Assembly: GCF_900205925.1 (NCBI RefSeq)
Contig: NZ_OAOD01000002.1
Span: 1 to 64,000, forward strand
Origin: Clostridium peptidivorans
Lineage (GTDB): Bacteria > Bacillota > Clostridia > Clostridiales > Clostridiaceae
Direction: 5' to 3'
DNA length: 64,000 bases
This document shows positions 1 through 7,065 of this stretch, piece by piece. Numbering within the stretch: position 1 is the stretch's first letter; each line of letters starts with the position of its first letter. A program made the translations under genes and the position numbers. A model generated the notes under the pieces. It did not search any database. It had not been told where the DNA came from and saw only the letters and a program-made list of their open reading frames with translations.

Positions 1-24
1 TTGTGTAAATATCTTATTACTCAT
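1..24 (-). CDS. N-terminus of a gene running off the window
   Basis: The minus strand carries an ATG at 24 followed by seven open codons (MSNKIFTQ) before the window ends. A GGGTGGG tract lies just upstream as a plausible but weak ribosome site, and a TATAAT hexamer sits at 58-53. The upstream DNA carries two palindromic operators, so the gene may encode its own repressor, for example a TetR-type protein. Too little is present to assign a family. Confidence 0.4.
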
Positions 25-65
25 TAAACCCACCCATTTCTTTATTTACTCTATTATAGATAAAA

Positions 66-110
66 TACCCTACCGGGTAGACTTTTTTCAAGTGTCTATC
101 CGATAGGGTA
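66..110. promoter_or_regulatory. Paired palindromic operator upstream of the partial gene
   Basis: Two 11-bp odd palindromes, CTACCGGGTAG at 70-80 and CTATCCGATAG at 96-106, are themselves arranged as a 17-bp inverted repeat (66-82 with 94-110, two mismatches) around a T-rich spacer. The pair lies immediately upstream of a TATAAT box (58-53) that faces the gene at 24. Dimeric repressors often bind such sites. A CsoR-like reading of the TACCC/GGGTA arms is also possible because this is a copper locus. Confidence 0.5.
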
Positions 111-165
111 CATTTTATAAACTCCCTAGTTCTTTTATTGAAATTTTTTATTTATTCTCTTTATC

Positions 166-300
166 TTACTTTTTAATCTTTACTTTTGATTCACTACAAC
201 CACCGCAGCCGCAGCCTCCTGATGCTTTATTTTTAAACTTATTATATATTGTGTAAATCGCAAAAGCTGCTATTATGGAAGCAACTAGTATTTCAATCAT
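166..300 (-). CDS. FeoB-associated-type Cys-rich membrane peptide (44 aa)
   Basis: This short gene encodes one N-terminal membrane helix (residues 1-19), a Lys-rich linker and a metal-binding-like cluster of the form GGCGCGGCS, then a basic tail. The layout matches the small FeoB-associated Cys-rich membrane protein family. No feoB is visible. The ribosome site GGAGGTGA sits just before the ATG. The gene is preceded at 347-379 by a promoter of the copper-island type, so I infer a role in metal binding or trafficking at the membrane under copper stress rather than ferrous iron uptake. The function remains unproven. Confidence 0.75.
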   Translation of the reverse strand: MIEILVASIIAAFAIYTIYNKFKNKASGGCGCGGCSESKVKIKK

Positions 301-346
301 ATACTTATTCACCTCCTCTATTATTTGTTATAATTGTGTGCTCTAA

Positions 347-379
347 ATTATATAAACCTTTTATGTAGTCCATATGAAG
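347..379 (-). promoter_or_regulatory. Response-regulator box and -10, copy 1
   Basis: Read on the minus strand, the heptamers CTTCATA (379-373) and CTACATA (368-362) start 11 bp apart. Nine bases then separate them from a perfect TATAAT (352-347). No -35 box is needed. The same architecture recurs at five other places in the first 10.3 kb. This copy faces the Cys-rich peptide gene at 300. Confidence 0.7.
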
Positions 380-467
380 ATAAAAAAATAAAGTAATAAA
401 TCATATGATTGATTTACTACTTTTATCAAATTTCAATAAACTTAAGCTAGCTATTCTTTAATATAAA

Positions 468-842
468 TTATCTCCCCATCATGGAGTTGTGTATATTAAC
501 CATTTCTTCTCTATTTACAGAACCCATCATTTTAGTCATTACATCATAGCCATTGTTTTGCATTATTTCAATCATTTTATTGTATTGTTCATCTGTCATA
601 TTATTCATAAAGTTATTCATAGAATTATAATCTCTATTTTTCATAGCTTTAGCAGCATCTTCAAAGCCATTATTATTCATAAGTTCTGTCATTTTATTAA
701 AGTTATCATTATTATTTTCATACATCATATTTTGTCTATAATTTGAGTTATTTACATTGTTGCTTTCCTTTGCATATGCAACACTTATTGCTCCTATAGT
801 TAATATAGCTACAGCCATTATTATTAGTACTTTTTTCTTCAT
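468..842 (-). CDS. Met-rich secreted protein, probable copper-binding
   Basis: The 124-residue product begins with a clear signal peptide (KKK, then a hydrophobic core, AYA cleavage site near residue 24). The mature part has about 16 Met in 100 residues, many paired or spaced as in helical repeats of the form NNGF/Y-x-x-MxxMM, and no Cys. Met-rich extracytoplasmic proteins commonly bind Cu(I), and copper binding is inferred here from composition and context. It is transcribed divergently from the adjacent two-component system and is preceded by a promoter of the same type (885-917). It was not matched to a named family. Confidence 0.7.
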   Translation of the reverse strand: MKKKVLIIMAVAILTIGAISVAYAKESNNVNNSNYRQNMMYENNNDNFNKMTELMNNNGFEDAAKAMKNRDYNSMNNFMNNMTDEQYNKMIEIMQNNGYDVMTKMMGSVNREEMVNIHNSMMGR

Positions 843-884
843 TTAAAATCTCTCCCTTTTCATTTAAAATGTTTCTATATATAC

Positions 885-917
885 ATGTTACTCAGAGAAT
901 GTGAAGGAATTATGAAA
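885..917 (-). promoter_or_regulatory. Response-regulator box and -10, copy 2
   Basis: On the minus strand TTTCATA (917-911) and CTTCACA (906-900) are 11 bp apart, and nine bases then separate them from TAACAT (890-885) as the -10. It faces the Met-rich protein gene, whose start is at 842. Confidence 0.65.
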
Positions 918-982
918 AGAGCTTTTAATAAATCTAACTTATCAATTGTAAAAAGTACTGTCTTTTTAGAACTCTTATATTT

Positions 983-1015
983 CTACACATTTCCTTCATA
1001 ATCCATTTGTATAAT
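983..1015 (+). promoter_or_regulatory. Response-regulator box and -10, copy 3
   Basis: On the plus strand CTACACA (983-989) and CTTCATA (994-1000) are 11 bp apart, and nine bases lead to a perfect TATAAT at 1010-1015. It drives the response regulator-kinase pair that follows, so the system probably activates its own expression. Confidence 0.7.
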
Positions 1016-1090
1016 TTACTTGTAGGAAGAATAAATAATTTAATTTAGATAAACTACTAAGGAAACCTATACAAGAAAAATTATTCGATT

Positions 1091-1123
1091 AAAAAACTAG
1101 GGAGCTATGCATCCTAGTTTTTT
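1091..1123 (+). terminator. Intrinsic-terminator-like hairpin in the regulator leader
   Basis: An 11-bp perfect stem (1091-1101 with 1113-1123, core ACTAGG/CCTAGT) is followed by T residues. It lies about 75 nt downstream of the predicted transcription start and 55 nt before the response-regulator start. It could attenuate transcription or end a short leader RNA. It could also terminate readthrough from the other side. Confidence 0.55.
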
Positions 1124-1177
1124 AAATATATATGAAATATAATAAGATTAAATTTATACTTTTAAGAGGTGCTAAAC

Positions 1178-1894
1178 ATGAACAATGAATTTAAAATACT
1201 AGTTGTGGATGATGAACAAAATATACTTAATGTAGTTAAAGCTTATCTAGAAAGAGATGGGTTTAAGGTATTTACTGCAATGGATGGTGAGTCGGCTCTT
1301 AATATATTTAATAAGGAGACTATTCACCTTATAGTTTTAGATTTGATGCTTCCTAAGCTATCTGGTGAGGAAGTATGTAGTAAAATAAGAGCTACTTCTA
1401 CTGTGCCTATCATAATGCTTACTGCTAAAGCAGATGAAGATGAAAGAATAGAAGGAATATCTATAGGTGCAGATGATTACTTGACTAAGCCTTTTAGTGC
1501 TCGTGAGTTAGTAGTAAGGGTAAGAGCTCTACTTAGAAGATCTTACAAAGATGCACTCCCTCTCGCTGATATTTTAAACTTTAATAATGGAGATTTGGAA
1601 GTTGATATTAAAAAGATGATCATTAAAAAGCAAGGAGATATTGTAAATCTAACAACAAATGAATTTAAAATATTAACAATCTTACTTGCAAATCCAGAAA
1701 TAGTATTCTCAAGAGAACAATTAGTAGAAAAGGCTTTCGGAATTGACTATGAAGGCTATGACAGAACAATAGATACTCATATCAAAAACATTCGACATAA
1801 GATAGAAGATAATCCTAAAGAGCCAAAATATATAATAACTATTTACGGAATGGGTTATAAATTTATCCCAAGTTTTACTGAGGTAAAAAAATGA
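1178..1894 (+). CDS. OmpR-family response regulator of the copper-linked system 1
   Basis: The N-terminal receiver domain shows the acidic pair (VVDDE), the phosphoacceptor region LDLMLP and the conserved Lys in LTKPF. A winged-helix DNA-binding domain follows, ending GYDRTIDTHIKNIR...GMGYKF. The ATG at 1178 is chosen over the upstream GTG because AAGAGGTG lies six bases before it, giving 238 residues. The gene overlaps the kinase by 4 nt (ATGA). An activator box at 983-1000 precedes it. Genes around it make copper the likely signal, although the sequence alone cannot exclude other metals. It is a paralogue of the regulator at 11998-12684, with an almost identical recognition helix. Confidence 0.9.
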   Translation: MNNEFKILVVDDEQNILNVVKAYLERDGFKVFTAMDGESALNIFNKETIHLIVLDLMLPKLSGEEVCSKIRATSTVPIIMLTAKADEDERIEGISIGADDYLTKPFSARELVVRVRALLRRSYKDALPLADILNFNNGDLEVDIKKMIIKKQGDIVNLTTNEFKILTILLANPEIVFSREQLVEKAFGIDYEGYDRTIDTHIKNIRHKIEDNPKEPKYIITIYGMGYKFIPSFTEVKK

Positions 1895-3294
1895 AACTCT
1901 CTTTAATGAAGAAACTTTCTTTAGGATTTCTTTTAGCAATACTAGGATCTATTATCTTAACAAGTCTTATATCAAATTATGCAGTAGGAAAAGAATTTGA
2001 AAAGTATTTAGTTGATGAACATAAAGTAAAAATAGATAATATAATCACCATTGTTGAAGACTTATATAATGAACAAAATAGTTTTACAAATATAAATGGA
2101 GCTGAACTACAAAGATATGCAGAGATGCAGGAACTGTATATTGAAATAAAGGATTCAGCTAACAATACTATATATTCTTCTGGTAGTGCTCATTTGTATC
2201 ATAAAAGCATGATGCAAAATATGATGGGTTCTAATATGCATAATTTTTCAGGAATGAATACTGGTGAATATACTGAAAATAAATATACCTTGCTTTCTAA
2301 TAATAAGAAGAATATAGGTACGATAACCATTGGTTACTTTGGAACTTCATATTTATCTTCTGGTTCTGTTACCTTTATAAATGCATTAAATAATTCTTTT
2401 ATTATTGCTGCTTTTATAGCTTTAATTTTTGGATTTATAATTAGCATAATTATATCGAGACAGCTTTCAAAACCTCTACTTAAAATAACTAAAACAGCAA
2501 ATGAGATGCGAGCTGGAAATCTTGAAGCTCGAGCCTTCGTCAAGACAAATACTAAGGAGCTAGATGAACTTTCTAATTCAATAAATTATTTAGCAGATTC
2601 ACTAAGTAAGCAAGATATGCTAAGAAAAAGATTAACATCAGACATGGCTCATGAATTAAGAACACCACTTACTACATTAAAAACCTATGTTGAAGCGTTT
2701 ATTGATGGTATATGGGAACCTACTGCTGAAAGGCTGGAAGTCTTCTATGAGGAAATTCAAAGATTAACAAAACTTGTAGATAATCTTCGTAATTTAGCTA
2801 AGCTTGAACAGGTAGATCTTAACTTAAATAAGAGTAATATTAATTTATCAAATGAATTGGAAAAAATTTTAGATACTTTTAATCCACTATATATAAAAAA
2901 AGATTATAAATTAATTTCTAGCATAACTCCTGATGTAAAATCAATTATGGATAAAGATAAGTTTAAGCAAATAATAAATAATCTTCTTTTAAATGCCTAT
3001 AATCATTTAAATCCTAATGGAAAAGTTGAGGTAATATTAAGGAAAGAAAAACAAAATATTATCATAAAGATTATTGATAATGGCATAGGTATTCCTGAAA
3101 AAGATTTACCTTATATATTTGAAAGATTTTATAGAAGTGATTTATCCCGTACTAAAAATACAGGGGGCTCAGGTATAGGACTTACAATTACAAAATCATT
3201 TGTTAAAGCTCATGGTGGGAAAATATATGTTGAAAGTAAATTAAACAAAGGAACTATTTTTACTATTGAATTTCCCAACATTTTATCTTCTTGA
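1891..3294 (+). CDS. Sensor histidine kinase of system 1 with Met/His-rich sensor loop
   Basis: This 467-residue kinase has a membrane helix near residues 10-30, an extracytoplasmic sensor region, a second helix near 165-190, a HAMP domain, a HisKA dimerisation domain with the phosphorylated His at about residue 254 (SDMAHELRTP) and an HATPase_c domain with N, G1 (DNGIGI) and G2 (GGSGIGL) boxes. The sensor loop contains six Met and three His between residues 101 and 122, a composition typical of Cu(I)/Ag(I)-sensing segments. The paralogous kinase at 10594-11997 has the same length but lacks this dense cluster. It is translationally coupled to the regulator. Confidence 0.9.
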   Translation: MKLSLMKKLSLGFLLAILGSIILTSLISNYAVGKEFEKYLVDEHKVKIDNIITIVEDLYNEQNSFTNINGAELQRYAEMQELYIEIKDSANNTIYSSGSAHLYHKSMMQNMMGSNMHNFSGMNTGEYTENKYTLLSNNKKNIGTITIGYFGTSYLSSGSVTFINALNNSFIIAAFIALIFGFIISIIISRQLSKPLLKITKTANEMRAGNLEARAFVKTNTKELDELSNSINYLADSLSKQDMLRKRLTSDMAHELRTPLTTLKTYVEAFIDGIWEPTAERLEVFYEEIQRLTKLVDNLRNLAKLEQVDLNLNKSNINLSNELEKILDTFNPLYIKKDYKLISSITPDVKSIMDKDKFKQIINNLLLNAYNHLNPNGKVEVILRKEKQNIIIKIIDNGIGIPEKDLPYIFERFYRSDLSRTKNTGGSGIGLTITKSFVKAHGGKIYVESKLNKGTIFTIEFPNILSS

Positions 3295-3332
3295 AAAAAT
3301 AAGCTTGACTATTAAGTCAGGCTTATTTTTTT
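3294..3332 (+). terminator. Rho-independent terminator after the kinase
   Basis: A 17-bp arm pair with one G-T/mismatch position (3294-3310 with 3315-3331) encloses a 4-nt loop and ends in a run of seven T. It closes the regulator-kinase unit just before a fresh promoter begins. Confidence 0.8.
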
Positions 3333-3336
3333 CATT

Positions 3337-3369
3337 TTTCATACCATCTTCATATCCATTTTTTATAAT
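3337..3369 (+). promoter_or_regulatory. Response-regulator box and -10, copy 4
   Basis: TTTCATA (3337-3343) and CTTCATA (3348-3354) are 11 bp apart, and nine bases lead to TATAAT at 3364-3369. The site begins only a few bases after the preceding terminator, so it must drive the Lit-SHOCT unit rather than the kinase. Confidence 0.7.
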
Positions 3370-3411
3370 GATGAATATACATGACAAAGTTATATATATG
3401 GGGGGCATAAA

Positions 3412-4092
3412 ATGTATTCACCAATTTACACATATCAAATTAAAACAAAGATGAAAAGAAACTATAAATTATTTCAAATATTACTTTCTTTAGCATTTAG
3501 TTTATTTATTATTGCTTCATCAGTAAAGTTAACGTTAATGTTTAAACCTTTATACTATTTTGATATTCAATACTTAAATATAATAGGGCATTCAAACTTT
3601 AGTAAAAATGAAATAATAAAAAATTACGATTATGTTATTAATTATTTATTAAGTCCAAAAGAGCAAGAATTTAAGCTTCCCTCGATTTCATATTCAAAAT
3701 ATGGACAAATTCACTTTAAAGATGTTAAAAGAATTTTTACTTCTGTTGATATTTTGCTAATTGTAACTGGACTTATTAGTGCTGTAGGTTTGTTAATTAA
3801 CCTTAAATATAAAAGATTTGACTTTTTAAAGCAAACCTCTTCCATATTAATAATACTTACCGTAGTACTTTTAACAGCTTTTATGATAAATTTTGATACT
3901 GCTTTTACTGTATTTCATAAGATATTTTTTAGAAATGATTACTGGATATTTGATCCTGCATTAGACCCTATTATCAATATACTCCCTCAAGAATTTTTCT
4001 ACCACTCTGCTCTATTAGTAGTAATTCTAATAATTTTAAGCATAATAGTCTTAAAATTACTTTATAAGAAATTCAATGAAGCTAGATATTAA
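3412..4092 (+). CDS. lit: Lit-type lipoprotein intramolecular transacylase (TIGR01906/DUF1461)
   Basis: The 226-residue product has four predicted membrane helices (about residues 18-38, 112-130, 145-162, 196-215), a large external segment after the first helix and the family signature with FHxxFF, W-x-FDP, DPII and LP-x-x-FF near residues 165-190. Lit moves an acyl chain within diacylated lipoproteins to give the lyso form. In Listeria and Enterococcus a copper-inducible copy (Lit2) travels with copper resistance genes, which fits this location and promoter. The ATG at 3412 has a G-rich ribosome site seven bases upstream, whereas the in-frame ATG at 3451 has none. The family call is from memory of motifs, not a search. 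Confidence 0.8.
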   Translation: MYSPIYTYQIKTKMKRNYKLFQILLSLAFSLFIIASSVKLTLMFKPLYYFDIQYLNIIGHSNFSKNEIIKNYDYVINYLLSPKEQEFKLPSISYSKYGQIHFKDVKRIFTSVDILLIVTGLISAVGLLINLKYKRFDFLKQTSSILIILTVVLLTAFMINFDTAFTVFHKIFFRNDYWIFDPALDPIINILPQEFFYHSALLVVILIILSIIVLKLLYKKFNEARY

Positions 4093-4167
4093 TAGTGTAA
4101 AGTATTTCTCCATGCTTTCTACATATTTTATTAATATAATATAACCAATGAAAGGAGGTTAAAAATT

Positions 4168-4359
4168 ATGATGTTTTTACCAATGGTTACTTTACTTATT
4201 TTCATGTTTATTTATTTAAGCACTTTTGAGAATCAAAATAATCTAAGTTATAGCAAAGTTAGACAATCAAATAAAGCCTTGGATATTTTAGATAGAAGAT
4301 TTGCTGACGGGAAAATAAGTAAAGATGAATATTTAAGAATAAGATCCTTGTTAAAATGA
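4168..4359 (+). CDS. Small membrane protein with C-terminal SHOCT domain
   Basis: The 63-residue product has one N-terminal membrane helix (residues 3-18), a polar linker and a C-terminal SHOCT motif, ALDILDRRFADGKISKDEY followed by a short helix. SHOCT segments are short oligomerisation or scaffolding domains in many bacterial membrane proteins. A strong AAAGGAGG site precedes the ATG. It lies 75 bp after lit without an intervening terminator and probably shares the copper-island promoter at 3337-3369. Its partner is unknown. Confidence 0.75.
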   Translation: MMFLPMVTLLIFMFIYLSTFENQNNLSYSKVRQSNKALDILDRRFADGKISKDEYLRIRSLLK

Positions 4360-4442
4360 TTATAAATTTATAACTGTAATATATTTAAAACTTACATATA
4401 GATAATATTCCAAAAACATTGCGATTATTTTTTAACATGCTA

Positions 4443-4478
4443 ATAAAGGGATGCACTAAAAACAGTGCATCCCTTTAT
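4443..4478 (+). terminator. Terminator after the Lit-SHOCT unit
   Basis: A 15-bp perfect stem (4443-4457 with 4464-4478) carries the GGGATGCACT core and a 6-nt loop, with a T-rich 3' side. It is well placed to end transcripts from 4359. Confidence 0.75.
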
Positions 4479-4583
4479 ATTATTTAAAGACATATTTTCA
4501 TGTATTATTTTCTTTACAATAATGTAACATGATATATTATTTCAACATATAATTGGAATAGATAGTGTCTTTAGGAGGATGGA

Positions 4584-4658
4584 ATGTACAATGATAGAAT
4601 TGATGGAAAAGATCCTTACGAGATTGCAGTGAATTTTGCTAAATACAAAAGTAAATAG
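4584..4658 (+). CDS. Possible 24-residue peptide with strong ribosome site
   Basis: AGGAGG lies five bases before an ATG that opens a 24-codon frame (MYNDRIDGKDPYEIA..., ending in a Lys-rich tail). Its codon use and acidic/basic residue mix look protein-like. Its last codons form the left arm of a 21-bp hairpin. A second overlapping frame starting at 4577 is also open but shorter. No family was recognised, and this could be a gene remnant or a real microprotein. Confidence 0.35.
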   Translation: MYNDRIDGKDPYEIAVNFAKYKSK

Positions 4659-4698
4659 AAGAACTAAGAATTTATTCTTCTTAGTTCTTCTATTTACT
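4650..4698. terminator. Perfect 21-bp inverted repeat between convergent genes
   Basis: The arms 4650-4670 and 4678-4698 are exact complements around a 7-nt loop. It probably acts as a bidirectional terminator for the short ORF on the plus strand and for the SafE fusion gene ending at 4732 on the minus strand, although the usual G/C-rich stem base is lacking. Confidence 0.6.
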
Positions 4699-4731
4699 TA
4701 ACTTTCTACCCTTTTATTTACTATGCTTTAA

Positions 4732-6558
4732 TTACTGATTTAAATATTTGTCTCGTACATTTTCTAAATCTATAGTGTTTAAATTATCAACTACTTCAAT
4801 TATTCCTAAAACAAAATCATCTTTAACAATTGCGTAACCCCCAGCTTTTTTAGGACTAAATTCCACCTCATTTATACCTTTTTTAGCATTAAACGAAGTG
4901 ATTTCCTCTCCTGTGTTTGCATCTGTAATGAGATATTTACCTTCCACATTATCAAAGTCATTTAAGTCAAAGGTTAGCTTAGTTTTAGTACTATTTCCTG
5001 TAACAACTATTAATGGCTGTAATTCATAACCAATACCTTTGAACTTTGCACTTTGATAATTTCCAGCAGCTGAAGCTTTATTAATTAATTTGTTAGTAGG
5101 AACCTTTGTTATATCATCACCATAAATACTTTGTGATGAAGATGTTCCCTGAGAATCCTCAGCTAAAGGAACCGCACAGCAACTTGGACCTGTGCTTGGA
5201 GGTGGAATGGAAGCATCAGTCTTTGATGTATCAACAGCTTGGAGATTATCTACAACCTTTATTACCCCTCTTATCATTCCCATCCAGCAGCTGAAATTTA
5301 TATCCTTATCTCCTGGAGTAAATTCTATAACATTTTCACCTTTTTTTATCTTTTGTTCAACTCCTATAGATGAAGCTACAATAGCATTATTACAAGAATT
5401 TAATTGTTCACCATTAATTATCCATTTTACTGGCACTCCCTTTTGTACATAAAATGCATTAGGAGTGTACCCATTGTTATTTGCAGTCATTCTTATAACC
5501 TGTACTCCGTTTTCAATAGTGGCTTTAGCTATATTTTCACTAGCTGAAGCTGAAGAACCTGTACCTAGTAAGCTTTGCGCTTTACTAGCAACCATAGGTA
5601 TTGGATTAATATTTATCCCTGCTAGTGCGAAGCCTCTATTTCCCATAATAAGACCAAGAACTATTATGAGAACTCCACTAAATTTAAGAATTTTCTTTGT
5701 ATATCCTTTACTCAAAAGTCCTGAAACAGCACCAAAGGTTAGCATTAGCGGCACCGTTCCGATTGCAAACATAAACATTGATAAAGAACCTTTGAAGGCA
5801 CTTCCTGTTCCTAATGCAAAAAGTTGCATAGTTTGAAGAGGGCCACAAGGCATAAGCCCATTTAAAATTCCTACTATAAAAGGAGAACCAGATTTATTTT
5901 TAGTTTTACATGATATATGAGGTAATTTAATATTAAACTTTCTAAATGCGCTAAATCCAGCCATATTAAATCCCATCATAATCATAAATATACCTGCAAA
6001 TATTTGCAGTCCTGCTTTTGCAGTAATTGAAATAGAAAATACAGATCCTAGTGCACCAATTATTCCACCTAAGATAGTATAAGATAAAACTCTTCCTAAA
6101 TTATATAAAAGTGCCGGCTGTATAGCTTCAAATTTATTCTTACTTTCTTTTGATAAGCTTTGTGAAAGCATAATCCCACCGCACATACCTACACAGTGAA
6201 TTGAAGTAAGAACTCCAACTGCAAAAAGAACTGCATAAGAAGCATTAGTAAGTTTTGACTCCATATCAAAACCACTTGTTTTCATCCCAAGCATAATTAT
6301 AGTTGCTACTATTATAAGAACTCCCATGAATTTATAGTCATTAGAGCTTTCTGTACTGTATCCCGCACTTTTGATAGCAGCTTTAATTTTACTTGAATCA
6401 CAAAGTTCATCATCATATTCAACTTTAGCAAATTGTCCTACATAACTTGCTTTTACATTTAATATTCCATCTAATTTTTTAATAGCTTTTTCTACTCTGT
6501 TTTCACAAGATGCACATGTCATATCGTACACCTTATACTTTTCTTTTACAATACTCAT
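4732..6558 (-). CDS. HMA-SafE/DsbD-type membrane-cupredoxin fusion, copper handling
   Basis: The 608-residue protein has an N-terminal heavy-metal-associated domain with C15-x2-C18 (residues 1-70), then a six-helix sulfite exporter TauE/SafE-like (UreH/DsbD-type) membrane domain (about 75-310) with the motifs GMCGGIM and LMPCGP. After that comes an external cupredoxin-like domain (about 350-445) with candidate ligands in SCNN and FSCWMGM, then a spacer containing SCC. A second cupredoxin-like fold (about 495-600) lacks these ligands. Related shorter proteins in clostridia are annotated as copper or heavy-metal transport proteins. I infer movement of copper between the cytosolic HMA and the external cupredoxin. 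The copper-island promoter at 6661-6693 precedes it. Confidence 0.8.
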   Translation of the reverse strand: MSIVKEKYKVYDMTCASCENRVEKAIKKLDGILNVKASYVGQFAKVEYDDELCDSSKIKAAIKSAGYSTESSNDYKFMGVLIIVATIIMLGMKTSGFDMESKLTNASYAVLFAVGVLTSIHCVGMCGGIMLSQSLSKESKNKFEAIQPALLYNLGRVLSYTILGGIIGALGSVFSISITAKAGLQIFAGIFMIMMGFNMAGFSAFRKFNIKLPHISCKTKNKSGSPFIVGILNGLMPCGPLQTMQLFALGTGSAFKGSLSMFMFAIGTVPLMLTFGAVSGLLSKGYTKKILKFSGVLIIVLGLIMGNRGFALAGININPIPMVASKAQSLLGTGSSASASENIAKATIENGVQVIRMTANNNGYTPNAFYVQKGVPVKWIINGEQLNSCNNAIVASSIGVEQKIKKGENVIEFTPGDKDINFSCWMGMIRGVIKVVDNLQAVDTSKTDASIPPPSTGPSCCAVPLAEDSQGTSSSQSIYGDDITKVPTNKLINKASAAGNYQSAKFKGIGYELQPLIVVTGNSTKTKLTFDLNDFDNVEGKYLITDANTGEEITSFNAKKGINEVEFSPKKAGGYAIVKDDFVLGIIEVVDNLNTIDLENVRDKYLNQ

Positions 6559-6660
6559 AAATTCCCTCCTAGTTTATATTCTATAACGATGAAATAAATA
6601 ATTGTTTTGTTTTTCATGTGTCAAATTCCTTATTAAAACTTGAGAATTTTCTATGAGTAA

Positions 6661-6693
6661 AGTATATAGAAAATATATGTTGATTATATGAAG
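6661..6693 (-). promoter_or_regulatory. Response-regulator box and -10, copy 5
   Basis: On the minus strand CTTCATA (6693-6687) and CAACATA (6682-6676) are 11 bp apart. Nine bases lead to TATACT at 6666-6661. It faces the HMA-SafE-cupredoxin gene, whose start is at 6558. Confidence 0.7.
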
Positions 6694-6709
6694 ACAAAAA
6701 GCTATAAAA

Positions 6710-6739
6710 GAGCTTTGATAAACTTAATTACCAAAGCTC
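6710..6739 (-). terminator. Terminator after copZ
   Basis: The arms GAGCTTTG (6710-6717) and CAAAGCTC (6732-6739) pair around a 14-nt loop, and a T-rich tract follows on the minus strand. Its stem and loop closely resemble the terminator at 10541-10574. Confidence 0.6.
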
Positions 6740-6751
6740 TGTATTATATAT

Positions 6752-6967
6752 TTATAATACTTCTATTCCTACAACCTCATACCCTGCATCATCTATAGCA
6801 AACTTTATATCTTCATCTTTTACCTCTACAGATGTTTCAATTATTGCTATTTCAGCATCTAAATTTACATCAACATTAGTTACTCCGTTAAGTTCACTTA
6901 ATGCCTCCCTAACATGATTAACACAATGTCCACAGCTCATTCCTTCAATTAATATTTTCTTTTTCAT
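6752..6967 (-). CDS. copZ: Copper chaperone CopZ
   Basis: This is a single 71-residue heavy-metal-associated domain with the Cu(I)-binding motif MSCGHC (C12-x2-C15) and the beta-alpha-beta-beta-alpha-beta pattern of Atx1-like chaperones. It would carry cytosolic Cu(I) to CopA and to CsoR. A strong GGAGGAG site precedes the ATG. It lies 168 bp after copA on the same strand, separated by a tandem repeat, so it may be cotranscribed with copA or have its own weak promoter. No shared-type box was found directly upstream. Confidence 0.92.
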   Translation of the reverse strand: MKKKILIEGMSCGHCVNHVREALSELNGVTNVDVNLDAEIAIIETSVEVKDEDIKFAIDDAGYEVVGIEVL

Positions 6968-7065
6968 TTTTACTCCTCCTACTAAAATTATATATTTAAA
7001 TATTTTAACCTAACTTAATAGGAAACTCCTTCTCGTTCCTCGAATGAGTACTCGAAGAGTAAGCG

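Larger units (their letters stand above)
843..1177. other. Divergent regulatory region with no gene
   Basis: This 335-bp gap separates the Met-rich protein gene from the response-regulator gene. It holds two divergent promoters of the shared type (885-917 minus, 983-1015 plus) and a terminator-like hairpin at 1091-1123 in the leader of the plus-strand unit. I saw no convincing short ORF in it. Confidence 0.7.
4360..4731. other. Convergent intergenic region with one possible short ORF
   Basis: This 372-bp gap between converging genes contains a terminator (4443-4478), a possible 24-codon gene with a strong ribosome site (4584-4658) and a long perfect hairpin (4650-4698). No response-regulator box of the shared type was found inside it. 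Confidence 0.7.

Noticed and set aside
489..746. 85-codon plus-strand frame rich in His and Ile opposite the Met-rich gene
   Set aside because: It is the complement of Met and Asn codons of the secreted protein and has no ribosome site.
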